From Halobacillus alkaliphilus (GTDB lineage: Bacteria; Bacillota; Bacilli; Bacillales; Halobacillaceae): a stretch of DNA of 60,386 nucleotides. Shown piece after piece: positions 16,599-25,702 of the stretch. Numbering within the stretch: the stretch's first letter is position 1; every line of letters starts with the position of its first letter. The notes beneath the pieces were generated by a model. It was given only the letters and a program-made list of their open reading frames with translations. It did not search any database and was not told the origin of the DNA. The stretch covers positions 1-60,386 of the forward strand of contig NZ_FOOG01000021.1 in NCBI RefSeq assembly GCF_900113125.1. Reading direction: 5' to 3'. A program made the translations under genes and the position numbers.

Positions 16599-18074
16599 TT
16601 ATTTAGCGTTTGAGTTACGTCCTTTGTTCTGGTAACCACGCTTGCCGCCTTTTCCGTTGAAGTTACGGTTGCGGGATTTATTCTTCGAGTTGTAATTGCG
16701 GTTTCCGCCTTTACCATAGCTCTTCTTGCCGCCTTTACTGCGCTGAGCGTTTTTCACGCTGATCGGCTGTACGGAAGTCAAGCTTACAGGTACTTCGCTG
16801 CGTTCTTTCGTCATCATCTTAAGAGCTGCCGCTATGATATCGGAAGAATCATACTGCTCCAGCAATTCGTTGGCTGAATGCTTGTAATTCTTAAGGTCGT
16901 TAGAACCAAGAGATTCGATAAGCTTATCAACCGCTACTTTTTGCTGGCCGCGGGAAGCTTCTTCAGAAGAAGGAACTTTAAGACGCTCCACTTTTTTCTT
17001 CGTAAGCTTTTCAATCAAATTAAGCTGGTCTTTCTCACGTGGTGTTACGAAAGAAATAGACTCACCTTTACGTCCAGCACGGCCGGTACGTCCAATGCGG
17101 TGAACATAGCTTTCAGGATCTTGAGGGATATCAAAGTTATATACGTGTGATACTTCAGAAATATCCAGACCACGAGCGGCTACGTCTGTAGCTACCAGAA
17201 TTTCAATACGTCCACGCTTGAACTTGTTCAACGTAGACATACGTTTACCTTGAGTCAGGTCTCCGTGGATTCCTTCTGCGCTGAATCCACGCGCTTGTAA
17301 ACCGTCCGCTACCTCATCTACACGGCGCTTCGTACGACCGAATACAATAGCAAGAGCAGGGTCGTGAATATCAAGCAAACGAGTCAATGTGTCAAATTTG
17401 TGTTTCTCAGGGATCTCCACAAAGTATTGCTCGATATTTTCAACGGTCATTTCTTTTGATTTAACTTTTACTTCTTCAGGGTTATTCATTAAGGTTGTCG
17501 CGATATCACGAATTTCCTTAGGCATCGTAGCTGAGAAAAGCAGCGTCTGACGCTCTTCAGGAAGAGCTTTTAGGATGTCACGAATATCCTCGATGAAGCC
17601 CATGTTCAGCATTTCATCTGCTTCATCCAGTACAGCCGTGTGTACATTTTGAAGCTTTATAGTTTTACGGCGAATATGGTCAAGCAAACGTCCCGGTGTA
17701 GCTACGACAATCTGATTTGTCTTAAGAGACCGGATTTGGCGTTCCATGTTCGACCCACCATAAATAGGTAGTGCGCGAACCCCTTTGACTTTACCAAGAC
17801 GGTTCATCTCTTCTGCGACCTGGATAGCCAGTTCACGAGTTGGAGCTACGATTAATCCCTGAACGGATTTGACCTGCTTGTCAATTTTCTCAAGCATCGG
17901 AATACCGAATGCTGCTGTTTTACCTGTACCTGTCTGAGCTTGACCGATCACGTCTTTGCCTTCCAGCCCTAGAGGTATTGTTTGTTCTTGAATCGGTGTG
18001 GTTTCTTCAAAGCCCATATCATCTAAAGATTTTAGAATTGGGTTTGATAAGCCTAGTGAATTAAATGTTGTCAC
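16599..18074 (-). CDS. cshA: DEAD-box ATP-dependent RNA helicase CshA
   Basis: A 491-residue DEAD-box helicase: Q motif near the N terminus, AQTGTGKT (motif I), PTRELA (Ia), DEAD (II, near 150), SAT (III), and [10 protein letters not shown] (VI, near 325), then a basic tail of about 70 residues rich in Gly, Lys, Arg and Asn. This fits CshA, the helicase of the Gram-positive RNA degradosome that also aids ribosome assembly and cold growth. GTG start ten bases after AAGGAG. An intrinsic terminator-like hairpin lies about 60 bases upstream of the start (separate entry), hinting at attenuation. Confidence 0.95.
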   Translation of the reverse strand: MTTFNSLGLSNPILKSLDDMGFEETTPIQEQTIPLGLEGKDVIGQAQTGTGKTAAFGIPMLEKIDKQVKSVQGLIVAPTRELAIQVAEEMNRLGKVKGVRALPIYGGSNMERQIRSLKTNQIVVATPGRLLDHIRRKTIKLQNVHTAVLDEADEMLNMGFIEDIRDILKALPEERQTLLFSATMPKEIRDIATTLMNNPEEVKVKSKEMTVENIEQYFVEIPEKHKFDTLTRLLDIHDPALAIVFGRTKRRVDEVADGLQARGFSAEGIHGDLTQGKRMSTLNKFKRGRIEILVATDVAARGLDISEVSHVYNFDIPQDPESYVHRIGRTGRAGRKGESISFVTPREKDQLNLIEKLTKKKVERLKVPSSEEASRGQQKVAVDKLIESLGSNDLKNYKHSANELLEQYDSSDIIAAALKMMTKERSEVPVSLTSVQPISVKNAQRSKGGKKSYGKGGNRNYNSKNKSRNRNFNGKGGKRGYQNKGRNSNAK

Positions 18075-18133
18075 TTATTTCATACTCCTTTTTTATATAA
18101 AATCATATATAACTTATATGCCTATAAACATGT

Positions 18134-18174
18134 AAAAAAAGCCTTCCGCCACAGAAATCGGGAGAGGCTCCTCT
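18134..18174 (-). promoter_or_regulatory. Possible attenuator in the cshA leader
   Basis: On the minus strand GCCT-C-TCC pairs with GGA-AGGC and is followed by seven T (18134-18168), about 60 bases before the cshA GTG. No gene ends here on this strand, so the hairpin lies in the cshA leader. The preceding AGAGGAGCCTCT (18163-18174) can form a competing hairpin. A TATGAT -10-like box is at 18199-18204. Function is inferred from layout only. Confidence 0.5.
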
Positions 18175-18305
18175 GGTGTCTGCCTAATAGATTCATTCAT
18201 CATAACATACATAACACAGTTAATTCTACACATTTCTCCTATGCTTTTCAATCCGAAGAATGATAAAATGAGTGCACAACTGTTGTTTACCAGAGGAGGG
18301 GTTTA

Positions 18306-19220
18306 ATGAATAAGCCTCCAATTCATCCATATATAATTTTATTCATAGGGGTACTATCCATATCTACAGCAGCGATTTTTGTTAAATTGGCTGGTGATGC
18401 TCCAGCATCGATTGTTGCTTTTTACCGATTGTCGCTGGCTGTGTTTATTATGTCCCCTTATGTATTATGGAAACATTTTGATGAAATCAAACAAATTAAT
18501 CAAAAAGATTGGATCATGGCTGGTTTATCCGGAGTGTTTTTAGCGTTTCACTTTATCTTATGGTTTCAGTCCCTGTCTTACACTTCCGTTGCAAGTTCGG
18601 TCGTTCTCGTTTCGCTGCAGCCCATTTTTGCTTTTATCGGAACTTTCATTTTCTTTAAAGAGCGTTTCACAATCGGTGCGGTTTTAAGCCTGGTCATTAC
18701 AATCACAGGAAGTGTCATTATAAGCTGGGGCGATTTTCAAATTAGCGGCTGGGCTCTCGTCGGAGACGTCATGGCCCTGCTCGGAGCATTAATGGTCACT
18801 GGCTACTTCCTGCTGGGTCAGAACTTGAGAAAGCGCCTTTCGCTTATGACTTATACCTTTCTTGCCTACGGCTCAGCTTCTGTCACTTTACTGCTCTACA
18901 ACCTTATTTTAAATCAATCATTCACCGGTTACAACGGCTCTCAATGGCTAATCTTCCTTGCACTGGCTATAATCCCGACTTTCTTCGGTCATTCCTTGTT
19001 TAATTGGACGCTGCGCTGGATCAGCACCTCAACGATTTCAATGGCCGTTTTACTGGAACCGATTGGTGCAGCTATTCTTGCTTACTGGCTATTGAGCGAA
19101 CCTGTTACATGGTCCCAGTGGCTTGGCGGTTCTATTGTACTCTTTGGTCTGATGATGTTTATTTTCAGTACTACGAAAAAAGTTAAACCCAAAATTACGC
19201 ATGCCCACCAAAAACAGTAA
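18306..19220 (+). CDS. EamA/DMT-superfamily transporter
   Basis: A 304-residue membrane protein with about ten hydrophobic helices in two EamA repeats (about 10-140 and 155-290), as in RhaT/YdcZ-like drug/metabolite transporters. Substrate cannot be read from sequence. Good ribosome binding site (GAGGAGGGG) before the ATG. It ends with a charged tail (KKVKPKITHAHQKQ). Monocistronic or loosely linked with the DegV gene 58-67 bases downstream. Confidence 0.9.
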   Translation: MNKPPIHPYIILFIGVLSISTAAIFVKLAGDAPASIVAFYRLSLAVFIMSPYVLWKHFDEIKQINQKDWIMAGLSGVFLAFHFILWFQSLSYTSVASSVVLVSLQPIFAFIGTFIFFKERFTIGAVLSLVITITGSVIISWGDFQISGWALVGDVMALLGALMVTGYFLLGQNLRKRLSLMTYTFLAYGSASVTLLLYNLILNQSFTGYNGSQWLIFLALAIIPTFFGHSLFNWTLRWISTSTISMAVLLEPIGAAILAYWLLSEPVTWSQWLGGSIVLFGLMMFIFSTTKKVKPKITHAHQKQ

Positions 19221-19287
19221 TCAAAAGATGTCTGTTATAATGATAGAAAAGTAAAGATGTACCATTATTTGAGAGCAGGTGAAGAGA

Positions 19288-20145
19288 TTGACCATACAAC
19301 TTTTGATTGATGGAGGGGGAGACCTTCCCGCTTCCATGAACGATCAACATTCCATCAAAAATGTACCCTTGAATATTCATTTCGGCGAGGAACAGTATAA
19401 AACAGGTGAGACAATTGATCTGCCTACTTTTTATAAAAAACTAAAACAATCAGAAGAATTGCCAAGATCTTCTTCTCCAAGTCCGAATGACTTTTACGAA
19501 AAATATAAAGAAGTAGATCGTGACACTCCTATTCTGGTTCTCGCCCTTACACAAGGACTGAGCAGTACGTACGAAAGTGCTGTAATGGGGATGGACATGC
19601 TTCTTGAGGAAGACCCGGAACGTAAAATAGCCGTGTTGAACACAAGAACCGCTTCCTGCGGCATCGCCCTGCTCGTACATGAAGCCAACACCAAAATCGA
19701 AGAAGGTCTGGATTTTGAAGCCCTGGTATCTCATATGGAAGAACGTATCGAAAAAACCACTACGTTATTTATTCTAAAAACGCTCGAAAATGTTATAAAA
19801 GGCGGGCGTCTCGATCGAATGAAAGGTACGATCGCCAAGACGTTGAACATTAAACTTCTTATGAAAGCCAGTGATGATGAAGGAGCCGTAGAAGTCACGG
19901 AAAAGGTTCGAGGAAACAAGAAATCCATCCGCCGCTTCGTTGACCAGATTGGTGAGTATGCCCATGACTTAGAAGACAGAGTGATTGCATTATCCCATTG
20001 TAATGATGAAGCAAGAGGCCGAAAAGTTCTCGAGGATATAAAAGAACGTTATAATCCTAAAGACAGTTTGTTTATGGAAACGGGTCCTCTCATCTCGACT
20101 TATGCAGGCGAAGGTGGACTAGTTATTGCTTTCTTCAGAGATTAA
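19288..20145 (+). CDS. DegV-family fatty-acid-binding protein
   Basis: About 285 residues with the DegV two-domain fold: N-terminal nucleotide-like domain with LIDGGGDLPASM, TQGLSSTYESA (about 87-97) and NTRTASCGIALLVHEA, and KTLENVIKGGRLDRMKGTIA (about 169-188). DegV/FakB proteins bind a fatty acid and hand it to the kinase FakA. The usual TDS motif near the N terminus reads IDGG here, so ligand contacts may differ. I prefer the TTG at 19288 (AGGTGA five bases upstream); a GTG at 19279 is the alternative. Confidence 0.88.
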   Translation: MTIQLLIDGGGDLPASMNDQHSIKNVPLNIHFGEEQYKTGETIDLPTFYKKLKQSEELPRSSSPSPNDFYEKYKEVDRDTPILVLALTQGLSSTYESAVMGMDMLLEEDPERKIAVLNTRTASCGIALLVHEANTKIEEGLDFEALVSHMEERIEKTTTLFILKTLENVIKGGRLDRMKGTIAKTLNIKLLMKASDDEGAVEVTEKVRGNKKSIRRFVDQIGEYAHDLEDRVIALSHCNDEARGRKVLEDIKERYNPKDSLFMETGPLISTYAGEGGLVIAFFRD

Positions 20146-20156
20146 TAGATTAACCC

Positions 20157-20189
20157 AAAACTGCGGAGCACCTGCCCCGCAGTTTTTTT
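20157..20189 (+). terminator. Terminator of the DegV gene
   Basis: AAAACTGCGG / CCGCAGTTTT hairpin with a ten-base loop and a seven-T tail. Confidence 0.92.
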
Positions 20190-20259
20190 ATTGGAATTTA
20201 AGAATGAAACTTGAGTTCATGAACTTCCCTATAACTATATTCAAAAAGCAGATACTCCG

Positions 20260-20289
20260 TTGACAATGATAATCATTTTCAATTATAAT
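20260..20289 (+). promoter_or_regulatory. Sigma-A promoter overlapped by a Fur box
   Basis: TTGACA (20260-20265), 18-base spacer, TATAAT (20284-20289): consensus hexamers. The spacer holds TGATAATCATTTTCA (20267-20281), which matches the 7-1-7 Fur motif at 14 of 15 positions; the 19-bp form 20262-20280 matches 17 of 19. Fur with iron should block RNA polymerase here, so the two genes downstream are predicted to be induced on iron starvation. Confidence 0.88.
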
Positions 20290-20319
20290 TTAATCATCTT
20301 CTAATAAAGGGGCATAAAC

Positions 20320-20706
20320 ATGAAAGATTGTCTTATTGTTACACGAGATTTCACTTATCATAGAGGTCCCAGCAATCCCCATAAATGTCTTCATTTTAAG
20401 AAAGGAGAGTTTATTTATATAGGCGATGATCATCACTACGTAGAATCAATAGGCTGGCTCGTTTCTTTACACACGGACACGCACCCCCCATTCTTTATTC
20501 CTTCCGCTTATTTAGAGAAGTATTACTTGAATAATTTGTATATGTACTCGGATATCGCGCTTTCTATTAACTATCATCAACTAAAAGTTGATCAGTCCCT
20601 GGATAGACGCGATGCGGAGCTTTTTCAATATCATTCCACTCAGTTGAGTTACTGGAACCAACTAATGAATGGATCCGATGAAAAGCAGAAGGTTGTTTCC
20701 TTATGA
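20320..20706 (+). CDS. Hypothetical protein in the Fur-controlled flavodoxin operon
   Basis: A 128-residue protein I do not recognise. It is soluble, rich in His and Tyr, without signal peptide. The first 65 residues (KKGEFIYIGDDHHYVESIG, then FFIPSAYLEKYY) resemble a small SH3-like barrel; the rest looks helical. Good RBS (AAAGGGG) before the ATG. Its stop overlaps the start of the flavodoxin gene by four bases, so the two are translated together and controlled by the Fur-boxed promoter. A role with flavodoxin or iron sparing is inferred from context only. Confidence 0.8.
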   Translation: MKDCLIVTRDFTYHRGPSNPHKCLHFKKGEFIYIGDDHHYVESIGWLVSLHTDTHPPFFIPSAYLEKYYLNNLYMYSDIALSINYHQLKVDQSLDRRDAELFQYHSTQLSYWNQLMNGSDEKQKVVSL

Positions 20707-21176
20707 ATTCTCTCATGATAGGATTTGCAAGTATGTCTGGGAATACAGAAGAAATAGCGGACGTGCTTAAAGCTCATCTGGAAAACTACGGTTTTCATGT
20801 AACACTAGACGAAATTGACGAGATAGATCCTCATGAGTTTAAGAATTATTCCGGAGTATTACTTGGTTCCTATACTTGGAACGACGGGGATCTTCCATAT
20901 GAGGTGGAAGAATTTTATGAAGATGTAACAGAAGCGGACTTAATCGGCGTCCCTATAGCTGTTTTTGGTTCAGGCGACTCCATTTACCCTCATTTCTGCG
21001 AAGCTGTTAACAAGCTGGAGAGTGCGTGTCAGGAATCAGGGGCGGTAATCGTTTCCCCTTCTCTTAAAATTGAACACTACCCTGAGGGTGATGAGGATTT
21101 ATCAAGATGCGAAACCTTTGCAGCAGAATTTGCATCTTTTCTTACAAAACACCCATTTCCCTATTCAACCTGTTGA
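20703..21176 (+). CDS. Short-chain flavodoxin
   Basis: A 157-residue flavodoxin: the FMN phosphate loop SMSGNTEE (about 10-17), the first isoalloxazine loop with SYTWNDGDLP (about 57-66), and GSGDSIYPHFCEAV (about 94-107). Acidic electron carrier that replaces ferredoxin when iron is short, like YkuN/YkuP of B. subtilis. It shares the Fur-controlled promoter with the gene before it (ATGA overlap). Confidence 0.93.
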   Translation: MNSLMIGFASMSGNTEEIADVLKAHLENYGFHVTLDEIDEIDPHEFKNYSGVLLGSYTWNDGDLPYEVEEFYEDVTEADLIGVPIAVFGSGDSIYPHFCEAVNKLESACQESGAVIVSPSLKIEHYPEGDEDLSRCETFAAEFASFLTKHPFPYSTC

Positions 21177-21250
21177 ATGAGATCCTTTAAGGGCCTGCCG
21201 CACTTCCCATTTATGATGCATATCAATAGCTTAGCAAATATAATAAACAT

Positions 21251-21292
21251 AAAAAGCCCAGCCCCGGTTCTTTCTTCACCGGAGCTGGGTTC
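21251..21292 (-). terminator. Terminator of the MFS gene
   Basis: Minus strand CCCAGCTCCGG / CCGGGGCTGGG hairpin with a TTTTT tail, just after the MFS stop. Confidence 0.9.
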
Positions 21293-21298
21293 TGTCAA

Positions 21299-22579
21299 TC
21301 AGCCGTGATAGTCTTCATATCTAGGTTGCGGAGAACTCAAAGCCAAAATTCCAGCCGTCACTGGGAACGCAATCGTTAACAGAATGACTTCCTGGTAACC
21401 TCCAAGCCAATCATAAAAAATTCCAAATGGAAGCGGTCCTAAAGCAGATCCGATGACCATGACGGTCTGGGCCAGTCCTTTAATGCTTCCTAAATGTTCA
21501 CGGCCAAAGTAGTTCGGCCAAACAATACTCAGAACGATTCGTTCAAATCCATTCACAAATCCCCACAGTACACCAAAAGCCACAGCGAGCCACCAAGTAT
21601 CTGTAAATAACAGAAGCAGTAAAGTAAAAATATGACCAAAGAAAGTGATAGCCAATATGTAATGTACTTGGAATCGGTCCACTAAGTATCCCGTCAGGAA
21701 TGTAACAGGGAAACCGATAATCGCCATTAAAGTCAACACCATCGCAGCGACCCCCGTATCAAGACCTCTTAAGCCCATAATCGATACAATATGAAAGGTG
21801 ATAGCTGTATTTACAAGAGCCGGTACGATTACACAAAATAATATAAACCAGAAAGCTTTCGTAGCCATAGCTTCTTTTAAAGTCCAGCTTTTTTCATTAA
21901 TTTCTACATTTGGACTCGGATCGCCACCGCCTTTAACAGGCTTTGGAGTTCCATCAGGTACTTCCCCGACCATTTTAGGCTGGTTGCGGACAAAAAAGAA
22001 TGCCACGGGAACAAATACAATCAATAATAGGGTGCCCCAGATTCCCCAGGCTGTTCTCCACCCTGCTGTTTCGATCATCCATGTATTCAAAGGTGGCATC
22101 AAGGCTGAGCTCGCGAATCCGCCAATCGCCATCACACTAAGTGCGCGGCCCCTTTTTCGAATGAACCATTGTGGCACCAGAGTGTTGGGAATTAAAGTCA
22201 TTGAACCCTGACCAAATAAACGAATCATAAAAAAGCCGAAGAACATCATGATCGGACCTAACAGGAAGGCGTTCCAAAACAGCGCCAAGGATAAGCAAAT
22301 TCCTACAGCAACCATCATTGTTCGCTGACCAAATCGATCGACCAGCCTACCCATCATGAATAAGGCAAACCCAGCACACAAGGTTGCGCCTGAGTATATA
22401 CCTGAAACAAGGGAGCGTGAATATTCAAAGTCCTCAATATAGTAATCTATGAAAATAGATACCGAATAGGTTTGACCCGGCCCTGAGAAGAACACGCTAA
22501 GCCCCGCAACCGCAACGATGATCCATCCATAATAAAATGAGGTTTGAAGGGGTGCTTTTGTACTTTTGTTTTTCGTCAT
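21299..22579 (-). CDS. MFS transporter, monocarboxylate/oxalate-formate-like
   Basis: A 426-residue permease with twelve predicted membrane helices. The motif A-like loop GRLVDRFGQRTMM (about 76-88) between helices 2 and 3 and a matching GYLVDRFQVH in the second half mark the major facilitator superfamily. Overall pattern (YYGWIIVAVAGLSVFFSGPG at the N terminus) resembles the OFA/monocarboxylate-porter branch. Substrate is uncertain. The hydrolase gene upstream ends 23 bases before, so the two may be co-transcribed. Confidence 0.88.
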   Translation of the reverse strand: MTKNKSTKAPLQTSFYYGWIIVAVAGLSVFFSGPGQTYSVSIFIDYYIEDFEYSRSLVSGIYSGATLCAGFALFMMGRLVDRFGQRTMMVAVGICLSLALFWNAFLLGPIMMFFGFFMIRLFGQGSMTLIPNTLVPQWFIRKRGRALSVMAIGGFASSALMPPLNTWMIETAGWRTAWGIWGTLLLIVFVPVAFFFVRNQPKMVGEVPDGTPKPVKGGGDPSPNVEINEKSWTLKEAMATKAFWFILFCVIVPALVNTAITFHIVSIMGLRGLDTGVAAMVLTLMAIIGFPVTFLTGYLVDRFQVHYILAITFFGHIFTLLLLLFTDTWWLAVAFGVLWGFVNGFERIVLSIVWPNYFGREHLGSIKGLAQTVMVIGSALGPLPFGIFYDWLGGYQEVILLTIAFPVTAGILALSSPQPRYEDYHG

Positions 22580-22602
22580 TTAACAGCACCCTTTCTCTAA
22601 GG

Positions 22603-23289
22603 TCAATCCAAAAAGTCTAATACCGTATCGAAGAGCTCGTCCTTATCATCCCCATGACAGATTAAATGCTTGGAATTTTTAAGGAAGACCAGCTCTTTTT
22701 CTTCAGCCGGAATTTCTTCATCGAGGAATTCCGCCGTTTTCTTTGGAACCATTCCATCCAGTTCACCCTGAATGATCAGCACTGGACATCTCACTTGCTT
22801 TAAGTAAGGTCTGGTGAACTGCACGCACTTCATGAATTCAAATGTAGAGAACAAATAGGTTTGCTGCAATTTCCTCTGGTATCTTGTGAATAATTCATTG
22901 GAAGCCAGCGCCCCCTTCCAGGCATCTGCACACATTTCATAAATGTCTTTATACATTTGCGGGAGGCTGACATACTTTCCAGCTGCCGAGAGTAATACAA
23001 GGCGGTTAATTCTATATTTAGCCGTTAAATAAGCAGCAATCATCCCACCCATAGAGAACCCAATTATGACAATGGTATCGTTGCTCTTCAACAAGTCTAA
23101 TAATGCAAGCTCCGCTGTCGCAATCCATTCCTGGTAGTAATGGCCCTGGAGATCTAATTCTTCCCCATGACCTGGCAAGGTAGGGTTGGAAATCTCCCAG
23201 GTGGTTCGTCCACTTAAAAAATCTACAAGGGGCTGAACTTCCTCAGGACTTCCCGTGTAGCCATGAATACATAAACAACCAATACTCAT
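22603..23289 (-). CDS. Alpha/beta-hydrolase (carboxylesterase Est30-like)
   Basis: A 228-residue serine hydrolase: oxyanion region CIHGYTGSPEE (about 7-17), nucleophile elbow GFSMGG (serine near 90), acid in IQGELDGMVP and the catalytic histidine in NSKHLICHG near the C terminus. Closest in form to monoglyceride lipase/Est30 carboxylesterases. Start chosen at the ATG at 23289, eight bases after GGAGG; an in-frame GTG overlaps the RBS. Likely co-transcribed with the MFS permease; a shared substrate is possible but not shown. Confidence 0.87.
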   Translation of the reverse strand: MSIGCLCIHGYTGSPEEVQPLVDFLSGRTTWEISNPTLPGHGEELDLQGHYYQEWIATAELALLDLLKSNDTIVIIGFSMGGMIAAYLTAKYRINRLVLLSAAGKYVSLPQMYKDIYEMCADAWKGALASNELFTRYQRKLQQTYLFSTFEFMKCVQFTRPYLKQVRCPVLIIQGELDGMVPKKTAEFLDEEIPAEEKELVFLKNSKHLICHGDDKDELFDTVLDFLD

Positions 23290-23352
23290 TATCCGCGCCT
23301 CCACTATTATTTCGCTATGCGAAATATTATATCACATGACTTAATCCATAAG

Positions 23353-23386
23353 AAAAAACACGCGCCCGCAAAGATGAGCGCGTTTA
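23353..23386 (-). terminator. Terminator of the YppG-like gene
   Basis: Minus strand AAACGCGC / GCGCGTGTTTTTT hairpin overlapping the stop codon. Confidence 0.85.
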
Positions 23387-23770
23387 TTTGAAGCCTTTTA
23401 CAAACGTGCCGATGCCTTTGACGATCGGCGAAACCTGCTGAACCGTTTTCACTACTTGACCTGTGGTCGACATCATTTTATCAAAATCCAGCTGCCCATC
23501 CTCATTTTGAAAATAGTTCATAACACCCTTTGGGATCGCCCCTGCTTGAAAGGAAGATGTTTCAGGATTTCCATTTTCAGTATATCCTGTGTAGCCATAA
23601 CTATACGGATATGGATTTTGAGGTACATACGCATTTTGGTTATAACCATTATGATACCAGCCGTTTACATTCCCCTGGTTTTGGTATGCCCCCTGATAAA
23701 ATGCAGGATCATAAGGATAAACAGTCGATTGACGGGACCAGTCATACCATTGTTGATAATAGGGATACAT
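23384..23770 (-). CDS. YppG-like protein
   Basis: A 128-residue protein in two parts: residues 1-70 are very rich in Tyr, Gln, Asn, Pro and Gly (a low-complexity, spore-coat-like composition), and the C terminus carries NYFQNEDGQLDFDKMM then VKTVQQVSPIVKGIGTFVKG, the signature of B. subtilis YppG. No signal peptide or membrane helix. The family has no known function; the composition suggests a structural or coat-associated protein, which is inference. Confidence 0.85.
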   Translation of the reverse strand: MYPYYQQWYDWSRQSTVYPYDPAFYQGAYQNQGNVNGWYHNGYNQNAYVPQNPYPYSYGYTGYTENGNPETSSFQAGAIPKGVMNYFQNEDGQLDFDKMMSTTGQVVKTVQQVSPIVKGIGTFVKGFK

Positions 23771-23829
23771 GGATGTTCCACCTTCTTGACGTTTTTACTT
23801 CAGCCTATGTTGAAAAGCTGAAAAAGTGT

Positions 23830-23864
23830 AAAAAAAAGCAAGTGATCCATGAGAATCACTTGCA
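23830..23864 (-). terminator. Terminator of the glutaredoxin-like gene
   Basis: Minus strand GCAAGTGAT / ATCACTTGC hairpin with an eight-T tail, right after the gene. Confidence 0.9.
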
Positions 23865-23867
23865 GAA

Positions 23868-24149
23868 TTATGAAAAATTCATCATATCAGAATCTACAAA
23901 ACGTTCAGCAGACTGGATTCCCAGCGCTCGTTTTAACTTTCTTTCTTGGAAGCCCAGGATTTTCTCCTGATTTACAAATGTTGCTGGCGTTCCATATATC
24001 TTCATATTTTGAAGTTCTTTAAAGTGATCACGGTTAGTGGATACATTGCGCTCTTCATAATCAATTTCCCATTCCGAGAGTTTGGCTACTACCTGGTCGC
24101 ATTTTGCGCAGTTCCTGCTCGTGTACACCACAACTTTCTGGTCACTCAT
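23868..24149 (-). CDS. Glutaredoxin-like thiol-disulfide protein
   Basis: A 93-residue thioredoxin-fold protein with a redox CxxC (CAKC, residues 14-17), the cis-proline motif GTPATFVN (about 53-60) and the glutaredoxin feature GFQERKLKRAL. Looks like NrdH/YtnI-type small glutaredoxins. GGAGGG before the ATG. Neighbour genes give no clear partner. Confidence 0.88.
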   Translation of the reverse strand: MSDQKVVVYTSRNCAKCDQVVAKLSEWEIDYEERNVSTNRDHFKELQNMKIYGTPATFVNQEKILGFQERKLKRALGIQSAERFVDSDMMNFS

Positions 24150-24316
24150 AGCTGTCCCTCCTCATTGCCTTTACGTCTCTCTTTATTACTTTTTTGTTAC
24201 CCTTTTATTACAGTTTTAAAACCGTCTATTATGATAGAATGTACCTACAAATATGTAAAGGAGAACATACTCCCCCCCTTAATGGTTACTAATTAGCCAG
24301 CGTCTCTTCCAATTGG

Positions 24317-24478
24317 ATGGACACGTTAACCAAATCAATACTCTCTTATTGGCTCAAATTACGATTTATAAATAAACAGGTGTCCCAGCTGCGACTTCGC
24401 GCATCTGGTCTTAAAGGATCCACCTCCTCAAGCATTGAAGAAGGAAAACCTGACTCAGCTGACGAATGGATAAAATAA
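24317..24478 (+). CDS. Doubtful small ORF (53 aa) before the SDR gene
   Basis: An open frame of 53 codons starting MDTLTKSILSYW and ending EEGKPDSADEWIK, 23 bases before the SDR start. It has no recognisable RBS and no relatives I know. Upstream, 24150-24316 holds a TATGAT -10-like box (24230-24235) and GTAAAGGAG without a well-placed start. It may be only leader sequence of the SDR gene. Confidence 0.25.
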   Translation: MDTLTKSILSYWLKLRFINKQVSQLRLRASGLKGSTSSSIEEGKPDSADEWIK

Positions 24479-24501
24479 CCACTTAATAGGAGATGATTGA
24501 T

Positions 24502-25599
24502 TTGGCGAACACCTATGTGTGTACAGGATTTCCGGGATATCTGGCCTCCAACATCGTAGAAGAGTTGTTTTTCGAAGGGTATCCAATAGACAAAATTTAC
24601 TTAATCCACTTACCCGAAATGGAAGAATTGGCTGAACAAAGGGTGGCAGAATTAGCAAAGGAAACTTACGTAGACAGGCAGAGAATCGAGCTTGTTTCAG
24701 GAGATATTACGAAACCAGGATTGGGACTTGATCCTTCGTTACGTACTAAACTTGAAAGAGAGACCACTCATTTCTTTCATCTTGCTGCACTCTACGATTT
24801 GGCTGTTTCTCTTACTAAAGCATGGCGTGTGAATGTACAGGGAACTCGGGAGGTAAACCATTGGCTTCGCAGTTTCCTAAAGTTACAAAGGTATCTTTAT
24901 TTTAGTTCAGCCTATGTCTCAGGAAAACGGGAAGGAAAAATACATGAAGATGAGCTTACTCATCAAGAAGGTTTCAAGAATCATTATGAATATACAAAAT
25001 ATGAAGCTGAAAAGCTCGTCGAATCAGAAAAAAAGCACCTCCCTATAACCATCATTCGGCCGGGAATTGTCGTAGGTCATTCAAGAACAGGAGAAACACT
25101 CAAATTCGATGGCCCCTACTTTGTATTAAATATGCTGGATCGTTTCCGTGCACTGCCGGTCATCCCTCAATTTGGAAAGGGAGATGCAAAGGTTAATTTA
25201 GTACCTCAGGATTATGTAATTAAAGCCAGTATTTATTTGGTGCATATTCAGAAAAGCAAAGGAAAAACGTATCATTTAACGGACCAGGCTCCTTACACGG
25301 CTCGAGAAATTTACCAATTATTTTCCGACACATATCTTGAACGCCGTCCTAAGCTTAACCTTCCGGGAACGGTGGCCAACCAGGGATTACAGATTCGTTC
25401 GATCAGAAAGAAACTTGGCATTCAGAAAGAAGCGATGGACTATTTCCTTACCCAAAGTGAATATGATTCCACTGAAGCTCAGAATGACTTACAGGGTTCT
25501 TCCATTACCTGCCCAGACTTAACGTCTTATGTGCAGACACTTATCGATTATTACGGCCGTCATAAACACGATCAGCGAAAACACACGTCCCTGCTTTAA
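24502..25599 (+). CDS. Extended SDR / thioester-reductase-like oxidoreductase
   Basis: About 365 residues with the NAD(P)-binding Rossmann motif near the N terminus (CTGFPGYLASNIVEEL, variant of TGxxGxxG), HLAALYDL, an SSAYVSG serine region, and the catalytic YEYTKYEAEK (YxxxK, near 170). It resembles the SDR domain of fatty acyl-CoA / carboxylic acid reductases (Lys2-like NAD_binding_4). Substrate unknown. Start: GGAG lies nine bases before the TTG at 24502; the ATG at 24493 is too close to it but cannot be excluded. Confidence 0.85.
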   Translation: MANTYVCTGFPGYLASNIVEELFFEGYPIDKIYLIHLPEMEELAEQRVAELAKETYVDRQRIELVSGDITKPGLGLDPSLRTKLERETTHFFHLAALYDLAVSLTKAWRVNVQGTREVNHWLRSFLKLQRYLYFSSAYVSGKREGKIHEDELTHQEGFKNHYEYTKYEAEKLVESEKKHLPITIIRPGIVVGHSRTGETLKFDGPYFVLNMLDRFRALPVIPQFGKGDAKVNLVPQDYVIKASIYLVHIQKSKGKTYHLTDQAPYTAREIYQLFSDTYLERRPKLNLPGTVANQGLQIRSIRKKLGIQKEAMDYFLTQSEYDSTEAQNDLQGSSITCPDLTSYVQTLIDYYGRHKHDQRKHTSLL

Positions 25600-25623
25600 A
25601 AACTATGCCAATTCTCACGCTAC

Positions 25624-25658
25624 AAAAAAGCCTTGAGTGCCTGCGCTCAAGGCTTTTC
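25624..25658. terminator. Bidirectional terminator between SDR and ABC-F genes
   Basis: AAAAGCCTTGAG / CTCAAGGCTTTT hairpin, serving both converging genes. Confidence 0.9.
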
Positions 25659-25702
25659 CCATTCCATATTTCACTTTCTCACCATCTACCTAGGAGCTAT
25701 CT

